Shown: positions 58,701 through 64,000 of the stretch, one piece after another | Position numbering within the stretch: the first letter of the stretch is position 1 | Layout of the letters: each line of letters opens with the position of its first letter | NCBI GenBank assembly: GCA_001970955.1 | Contig: MPUH01000177.1 | Location: 25,621-89,620 of the forward strand | Source of the DNA: Stentor coeruleus | Lineage: Eukaryota; Ciliophora; Heterotrichea; Heterotrichida; Stentoridae | DNA length: 64,000 bases | Direction of reading: 5' to 3' | The notes under the pieces: generated by a model | Database searches by the model: none | Told to the model about the DNA's origin: nothing | What the model saw: only the letters and a program-made list of their open reading frames with translations | Program-made: the position numbers and the translations under genes

Positions 58701-60110
58701 GCATATGATAATGATGTTATAATTTATATGGGCTATGCTTTAGTTTTAACTACTCAAAACAATGTTTTACTGATAAACATAGAATCTGGATATCCTGAAG
58801 CAAAATTTCCAGTTTTTCCTGATGATAATTTGACGTATTATTGTATGAGTATAAGGCATATATCTGTAAATTTGCCTTATAGTTTAAGTATAATTGGCTG
58901 TAATTATAATTCTTCTTCAAATGAAAACAATACCAAACATGTGGGTTCATCAATACTAGTATCATTAATTATTGATTTAAATAATAAAACTCTTTATTCA
59001 AGAACTTATAAAGAAATAGCTCAAGACCCAGTTTCCATGATTATCATAAAAGGAACTAAAAGTATATTTTCATTGCTTATTATAGATGGAATTTTAAATG
59101 ATAATTATGATAACAACCATATATGGATTTATAAAGGATTATGGGATGGGTTATATGTTAATATAACATTAAGTCAAACTGTTAATTATTATACATTAGG
59201 ACTTGATAAATTTTCTGCAGTCACACTTGATGGGACATATAATTATATGGAGGTTTTAACACTTTATGTTGTTGATTATTGGTTTGGGATTAGAGTTTTT
59301 ACAATCTATGATGAAAATGTTACAAGATATGGAGATGGCCAATATCTTGAAAACTCAGTTTCTTCTATAGGACTATGTGGAAAATTGTTATTTTTAGGAT
59401 TCAATGATACAAGTGTTATGGTATTAAAGATAATACAAGAAAGTGTTGAATATTATATGACGTATTACCCTTATAATAATGCTTCAGCTAATTATACGGC
59501 TGTAAGAGGGTTTATTTCATGTAGTAATTATTATACTCCTGATTATATAATTTTACCTATGAAGAGCATGAACAGTTTGGCATTAGTAGTAAGAGTTATA
59601 AATATATTTTCTATATACGCAGGTTCTATTGTCCGAGATATAAACATTACTAGAAATTCACAAAGTTTTATAAACTTTGCTAAAGTTATTTTTCTGAATT
59701 CCACATCTTTTTTAACACTTGACCTTCAGCTTAATCAGTTAAATATTTTTTCTCTGCAAACATTTTCTCTTGTATTTCCTTCATTATCATTGACGGAATA
59801 TCAAAAAATGATTGAAGTATGGGGTAGGAGTAGATTTGAAATGGTTTTACATGTGTATAATGGGAATTCTTCAGTTAGAACAGACACAATTTATTTGGAT
59901 ATTATTAATACTTATGATAAGAAAGATAAAGATAATTCTTCTTCAGTACCATTGTGGCTGATTTTTGTTGGGGTTTTTATTGTCTTTTTAGTGCTAACTG
60001 TAACTGTGATTGTTGCTTATAAGGTTATTATTAAAGGTAGGATGAGGAAAAGAGCCTTGACTCATAAAAAAATGAGTTTAAATTCAGAAGAGGACTGGTT
60101 ATTATATTAG
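55749..60110 (+). CDS. Giant type I surface membrane protein, paralogue A
   Basis: A 1453-residue protein. A signal peptide (IFKQMFLLNLFSLIQS) is followed by about 1370 extracellular residues, rich in Asn, Tyr, Ser and Thr, with dozens of N-glycosylation sequons. Repeated beta-strand pairs (for example QLIVLDRVYGLKSYI, TLLYIGLSNRIIVLNLNTL) suggest beta-propeller-like modules. One membrane span near the end (PLWLIFVGVFIVFLVLTV) is followed by a basic cytosolic tail of about 30 residues. A clear paralogue follows downstream on the same strand. Surface coat, adhesion or mating roles are possible; none is shown. Confidence 0.85.
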   Translation: MIFKQMFLLNLFSLIQSTNLIKNFNDILIPPNTSMELCYLDYFEGTQLSFYSKNSDQNTSDISTPKLSKSYNNYKMHLPKSIIFREMATFTDYSYSFTYYFSYNQIICFKYNANTQKIEQKWTWELNNPNNNIIISAISIININKQKDINNNKNAELKSDFQSEILDFDKKNISQIIKYSSNENILLVHALKYSNESEFQANVFYFTDDIKSLTKPIFYNVSFDYLSDVTNLSLYQYFSNEIISFGGCVNDKAYDFIYNLSNPQNPIFIQKIDENTCMSSTTNFSSFPLENIVLKLENSSYQLIVLDRVYGLKSYIMTSKCFEIGFYLDMSLYGELLGLKYYFDSANMRNLVFVKTIYGVFAVKTDYMSEIAHYTNINSQGSQNFVSGVYLYNDFIYLTFIESSSRVSIGIINLKYPTSTIDYIVFNDTDLNINGQWEFLPGAMNLMYMRIDYNEIKTVTLNPTLPKLLVKSSKTNSIYNITAVDMYNNPMTNILYINITKPNMYEIVLTENGSPYTKPPTIISDLLISDGIIDVPTYMFSGWNLTCGLKDNTTGNKFINISDKTTEKIVLYKKFSYGKNTQVYLLENYVAVVRPENFTLYNFEDETSLEFNVPNVIGIRSVVCESQQVFYVISIENHSCISFLIYKNINISIETYNIECNFIEVSNSFLIISSYKNFIVYSLKNKTSPEFLSEDYLSSVFQDEINYLSMSTLSNSNTLLYIGLSNRIIVLNLNTLNNEDLTMQYTNITNKMDYETFTSTYKGIYIATDKKILVYDNYFANIIASLDINAINLFSFNDYVIGVNHSSVFIFDTKTSYFMNSMIFANETSGIVLGMLYGKSGCPYLAISRNQIINFYKFNYFFGEKLYQDKVTLKADVLINEFTENSIQLLNINISCKNSMFTETTIIPIVIITYGTSIFKKTFFNNLTNEYDIEVSYEILDYFIGFDLQAELIINNQSVSNNENLPAYITPSLINSANYPINEQAYDNDVIIYMGYALVLTTQNNVLLINIESGYPEAKFPVFPDDNLTYYCMSIRHISVNLPYSLSIIGCNYNSSSNENNTKHVGSSILVSLIIDLNNKTLYSRTYKEIAQDPVSMIIIKGTKSIFSLLIIDGILNDNYDNNHIWIYKGLWDGLYVNITLSQTVNYYTLGLDKFSAVTLDGTYNYMEVLTLYVVDYWFGIRVFTIYDENVTRYGDGQYLENSVSSIGLCGKLLFLGFNDTSVMVLKIIQESVEYYMTYYPYNNASANYTAVRGFISCSNYYTPDYIILPMKSMNSLALVVRVINIFSIYAGSIVRDINITRNSQSFINFAKVIFLNSTSFLTLDLQLNQLNIFSLQTFSLVFPSLSLTEYQKMIEVWGRSRFEMVLHVYNGNSSVRTDTIYLDIINTYDKKDKDNSSSVPLWLIFVGVFIVFLVLTVTVIVAYKVIIKGRMRKRALTHKKMSLNSEEDWLLY

Positions 60111-61024
60111 ATATAAAAATAGTTAAAGCTTAGTAATTTCAGTTTAGAATGAAAGTGAAAATGCTTTTATTTAGGATGAAGCTTTAGATAATCTAAGCCA
60201 AATTCAATAATTCTTTAAATACTATAGATTTGAAAAATGTATATAATACACTATTAACTTAGTCATTTGAAAATATTATTTTTTTCCCATAAATCTCAAT
60301 GATTTTATACACTGAATATAAATAATAAAATTTGATTTCTATTATTATTGTATGTAACATAAATAAATCATTACACTATCATACTAAATAATGTGAAATA
60401 TTCTAATATCATAAAGTATTATATAAGTTAAAGCAATAGTTATAGTTTTTAAGTGATATAAGCGATATTAAAACTAGCTTAAAAGATAATCCCTAAAATC
60501 CTTTATGGAAAATTACGAATTATTTTGTAAAAATGTTCAATAGTATAATAAAATAGAACAGGGTATTCAAATTTAAGTTTGAGATATATGATATTATTAC
60601 CCTTGGTACCATAAAATTTATAGTTTATTAATAAATGTATTCGTTTAAGTCTTACAATTATAATTATTATTTTCAAATCCTAATACAAAAATTTCTGAAC
60701 CTAGACATAGTTTTCTAATCTAATTATCTTGGATATTAAGTTAAGAAATTATGGTTTATTCTATAAACTCTTAAATTATATCAAATTTCTGGAAAGCATA
60801 GCTTGATAAGCTTTAAGTTTTTGTATTGTATAAAACCTATACTAAAATCTGTTTAAAAGTGCTAAGAAAGTAAATTTAATATATCTATATATAAAAAAAT
60901 AGATATTAAAGCAAATTGTTTGTCACATATACTAACTACCAAATCAAAATTATCAACTAAAATTTCAATAATAATTAATATAATCGATTTACCTTATGAA
61001 AAATACTTTTAATCATATTATAAT
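60111..61024. other. Non-coding spacer between the two giant paralogues
   Basis: AT-rich, about 0.9 kb; nothing recognisable. Confidence 0.5.
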
Positions 61025-64000
61025 ATGCTCTTCGTGCAAATGTACTTGTTGAATTTATTCTCTCTTGTTCAAAGTACAATTCTCATCAAAAATTTCAACG
61101 AGGTCCTTTTCCCACCAAACAATACATTGGAATTCAGCCTATTAGAATACTTTGAAGGAACAAATCTTGAATACAATATTGGCAACCTAAGCCAGACATC
61201 TTTATACTCATACCAACCTAACTTCAACGTCATACATGAAAATTACCTCACATATTGGCCTAAAAGTACCATCTTAAGAGAAATGCCAACACTTTTCAAT
61301 TACGCCCAAGCATACTCATACTATTTTTCTGGAAACTTCATCGGCTGCATAAAATTCACGACAAAAACTAATAAATTTCAGGAGCATTGGCATACTAAAT
61401 TATCCGATCTTGATGACAATTTTACCATCTCAGCATTATCTGTCATAACAAATTATGGAGAAAACTATACCGAAAACTATTCATATAAACCCACATTTTC
61501 ATCTGAAAACTATGAGTCGGCTTTTAATTTTGATTTTAAACCTCAGAATTATGATGATATTTTAAATGAAAATCCATTATATAATTCAGCAAATGATAGT
61601 TTGCTTTTAATAGTTGGATCAGTTTATACTAACAACTCAACCAATCCAAAAAATGTTTTTTATCTAGCAGAAATAACTGATTCATCAGATGTTCCAGATT
61701 TTGTCAGTATCAATTTAACTGAATTAACAGATGTTACTCAATTGTCTGTTTCTCAATACTTTTCTACTAAAATTATTAGCTTTGGTGGTTGTGATGGAGA
61801 CAATTCTTATGATTATGTATACAATATTTCTATTAGTTTTGATCCAGTGCTTATACAGAGGATATTTGAAAACAGATGCCCAAGGGATGAAAATTTAGAT
61901 TTTCCTTTGGAAAATATTGTTTTACAAATGCAGAATTTGTCTTATCAATTAATAGTTCTTGATAGAGTTTATGGACTTGAGTCTTATATTTTGAATGATG
62001 GGGTTTTTGAAGTTGGTTTTGATATAGATATGAGCCTTTATGGACAATTATATAGGTTTAAACAATATTTAGACCCGGCAAATATTTTAAATTCAGCTTT
62101 AATCGATACTAAGTATGGAGTTTTTGCGATACATACAAATGATATGAGCGAGATTGGGCATATTTCTAATATAAACAGCCAAGGATATGAAAATTTTATA
62201 TCAGGAATTTATATCTACAATAATTTTGCATGTTTAACTTTTGTAGAAAGTCTATCAAGAGTGTCTATTGGAATAGTCAGTTTAAAACACCCAAGATCGA
62301 TAATTGAATATATTGTTTTTGAAGGTACTGAAATTAATGCAAATGGCCAATGGGAAATAATTCCTCTGATTTTGAATTTAGTTTATATTAGATTTGATAT
62401 TGAGATGATAAGAACTTTTACTTGTAATCCTATATTGCCTACATTAACAATACATTCATCATATGCTAATACAAATTATAATATTGAAGCTGTTGATATA
62501 TATCATAACTCAAAAAACAGTACTTTAAATGTTATCCCAATATCGCCTAATATGTATGATATAATTTTAACTGATAATGGAGCACCATATATAACACCTT
62601 CAACAATTGTTAATGATTATTTAATGTCAAATGGGTATTTAAAAATCAATACTGGGAGTTTTTCTGGTTGGAATATCACTTGTGAACTTGAATCTTATGA
62701 TGTTCCTAATAACTATACTAAAATTTATGATAATACACCGAAAAAAGTTGAGTTTTTCAGATATTTGAATACTAGTAAGAGTGCTCAGATTAGTTATGTG
62801 GATAATTATATTGTGTATATAGAAAAAGAAAATATTACCCTTGTAGATTTTGAAGACAATTCAACGCTTGAGTTTAATGTTTCAAATGCTGTTGGGATTA
62901 AGAGAGTTACTGATGGGAATAATCAAGTTTTTTATGTTATTAACAATACAAAAAATGTATGCAATTGTTTTCTGATTTACAACAACACTATAACTTCCTT
63001 AGAAACATATATAAAAGGCTGTCATCTTATCCAAGCAACCTCAAACTATGTAATAGTCGGCAATCATTATGAATTAACAATATTCCTTCTTAAAACTATT
63101 ATTTTGCCTATATATATCACAACTCTTTATGATTCAAGATTTACTACTGATATAGAGCGTATTGCAATAACAACTTTAAACAGAGCAAGTAGTTTATTAT
63201 ATATTGGTTTAAAATATTATATAGGTGTATTAAATTTAGATACATTAAGTGTATATAATCCTTATGTATCAGCTATAAACTCAACAGGTAAAATAAAATA
63301 TGATACTTTTGCATCAACACAAAATGGGATTTATTTAGCTTCAAATGGAAAAGTTACAGCTTTAGAAAATTATTTTGCTTATATTATAACAAGTTTTGAT
63401 ATAAATGCTAATAAACTTTTTCAGCTTAATAATTATGTTTTAGCTTCAACTAATGACTCGGTATTTCTTTTTGATACACAAGTTAAGTATTTGAGAAGTT
63501 CAGTTGTTTTTACTGTTAAGACAAATGGAGAAATATTAGGAATGATGTATGGAAAAAGTGGATCAACTTATATGGCTATTTTGGAGAATCAGAAAATTGG
63601 ACTGTATATGATTTATTGTGTTAATAATACTGGGGTGTGTGATTATAGTGTTATGATGAAATTAGATATGGAGATAAATGAATATACAGAGAATAGCGCT
63701 TTACCAATAAGCCTCAACATAAAATGTTGGAACGAGCAGTCTTCAAACTCAGCGATTTTTACATTTCTATTAATCACATATGGTACATCAATAAATGAAT
63801 ATGAATTCCGAACCAATATCACAACTCAATATGGAATCGAAGAATCCTTCAACATTGCAAATTTTTTCAACGGATTCGACATGCAAGCTGAATTATACCT
63901 AGACAATAAAACTGTTATATATGATGATAGTAATCCTGCATATATAAACCCATCAATACAAAGTATCGCAAGTTATCCAATATATAACCAAGTTTTAGAT
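61025..64000 (+). CDS. Giant type I surface membrane protein, paralogue B (partial at right edge)
   Basis: An open frame of 992 codons from ATG 61025 with no stop before the window ends. It parallels paralogue A from the signal peptide (LFVQMYLLNLFSLVQS) onward: matching blocks include the N-terminal F-N-[DE]-[IV]-L-[IF]-P-P-N stretch, QLIVLDRVYGLESYI, FGGC, SQGYENFISGIY, FSGWNITC and MMYGKSGSTY. The order of blocks is the same, so the genes arose by tandem duplication of the whole gene. Divergence is substantial, especially in the first 150 codons after the signal. The membrane anchor should lie beyond the window. Confidence 0.88.
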   Translation, partial: MLFVQMYLLNLFSLVQSTILIKNFNEVLFPPNNTLEFSLLEYFEGTNLEYNIGNLSQTSLYSYQPNFNVIHENYLTYWPKSTILREMPTLFNYAQAYSYYFSGNFIGCIKFTTKTNKFQEHWHTKLSDLDDNFTISALSVITNYGENYTENYSYKPTFSSENYESAFNFDFKPQNYDDILNENPLYNSANDSLLLIVGSVYTNNSTNPKNVFYLAEITDSSDVPDFVSINLTELTDVTQLSVSQYFSTKIISFGGCDGDNSYDYVYNISISFDPVLIQRIFENRCPRDENLDFPLENIVLQMQNLSYQLIVLDRVYGLESYILNDGVFEVGFDIDMSLYGQLYRFKQYLDPANILNSALIDTKYGVFAIHTNDMSEIGHISNINSQGYENFISGIYIYNNFACLTFVESLSRVSIGIVSLKHPRSIIEYIVFEGTEINANGQWEIIPLILNLVYIRFDIEMIRTFTCNPILPTLTIHSSYANTNYNIEAVDIYHNSKNSTLNVIPISPNMYDIILTDNGAPYITPSTIVNDYLMSNGYLKINTGSFSGWNITCELESYDVPNNYTKIYDNTPKKVEFFRYLNTSKSAQISYVDNYIVYIEKENITLVDFEDNSTLEFNVSNAVGIKRVTDGNNQVFYVINNTKNVCNCFLIYNNTITSLETYIKGCHLIQATSNYVIVGNHYELTIFLLKTIILPIYITTLYDSRFTTDIERIAITTLNRASSLLYIGLKYYIGVLNLDTLSVYNPYVSAINSTGKIKYDTFASTQNGIYLASNGKVTALENYFAYIITSFDINANKLFQLNNYVLASTNDSVFLFDTQVKYLRSSVVFTVKTNGEILGMMYGKSGSTYMAILENQKIGLYMIYCVNNTGVCDYSVMMKLDMEINEYTENSALPISLNIKCWNEQSSNSAIFTFLLITYGTSINEYEFRTNITTQYGIEESFNIANFFNGFDMQAELYLDNKTVIYDDSNPAYINPSIQSIASYPIYNQVLD

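Noticed and set aside
1-64000. Alternative genetic code (all stops ambiguous or TGA=Trp)
   Set aside because: Long genes lack internal stops, conserved Trp is TGG in RBX1, TGA ends the syntaxin at its natural length, and most in-frame TAGs lie in 15-nt introns. The remaining stop-rich frames look like pseudogenes.
1-64000. tRNA genes, CRISPR arrays, prokaryotic operons
   Set aside because: No tRNA-like T-arm with matching acceptor was found by eye, no spaced direct repeats, and the gene content is eukaryotic.

Overview
The window looks like macronuclear DNA from a heterotrich ciliate, most probably Stentor or a close relative. It is AT-rich and gene-dense on both strands. Seven introns can be deduced where an exactly 15-nt GT...AG segment restores a broken reading frame. 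TAA, TAG and TGA all act as ordinary stops: the syntaxin gene and the first MGC gene end in TGA, and conserved Trp positions such as those of RBX1 are TGG. That argues against Blepharisma (TGA=Trp) and Condylostoma (all stops ambiguous). Gene content is typical of a ciliate: calcium-binding proteins, a CDPK, MORN proteins, SF-assemblin, CDC50, Rab/Arl GTPases and zinc-finger/coiled-coil proteins.

Layout. 0-10 kb: 3' end of an unknown gene, an EF-hand protein, a small intron-containing gene, two tandem CDC50 flippase subunits, a decayed membrane-protein gene, a Rab11-like GTPase, a DHHC palmitoyltransferase interrupted by an assembly join, a repeat-rich gap, a RING-CH/FHA protein and ARL8. 10-20 kb: MED7, a FYVE-like coiled-coil protein, a RING/TRAF zinc-finger protein, a MORN protein, a myristoylated zinc protein, an EF-hand protein, SF-assemblin and a B-box/Kelch protein. 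20-32 kb: a TauE/SafE-type transporter, a coiled-coil protein and a KH-domain protein only 5 bp apart, an IQ/MORN protein, a small coiled-coil protein, a strong candidate telomerase RNA gene, a rhodanese pseudogene, RBX1 and a GNAT acetyltransferase. 32-44 kb: a B-box protein with two WWE domains, a prenylated ankyrin/SAM protein, a coiled-coil protein, a RAP-domain protein with two introns, a CDPK and a small basic protein. 44-52 kb: a gene-poor tract holding four short, same-strand, N-myristoylated proteins that share a new C-terminal motif, with decayed coding relics between them. 52-64 kb: an unknown protein, a Qa-SNARE, an INO80E-like subunit and two giant tandem paralogues of a type I surface protein, the second running off the window.

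Two things stand out. At about 28.31-28.49 kb there is a GC-rich, highly foldable, RNA-polymerase-III-like unit. It carries two permuted copies of the heterotrich telomere repeat in template position and has the stem I / template / stem III / stem IV order of ciliate telomerase RNAs. The 44.7-52.0 kb cluster encodes a small lipidated protein family, defined by A-P-I-L-x-[IL]-x-x-N-x-L-[YF]-x-x-R, that I do not recognise from any described family.

Limits. Protein assignments come from recognising motifs by eye. In-frame 15-nt introns without stops could be hidden inside some of the long open frames. Reading decayed DNA through its stops makes any stretch look protein-like, so the relics are ranked by recognisable homology or by clean stop-free length.
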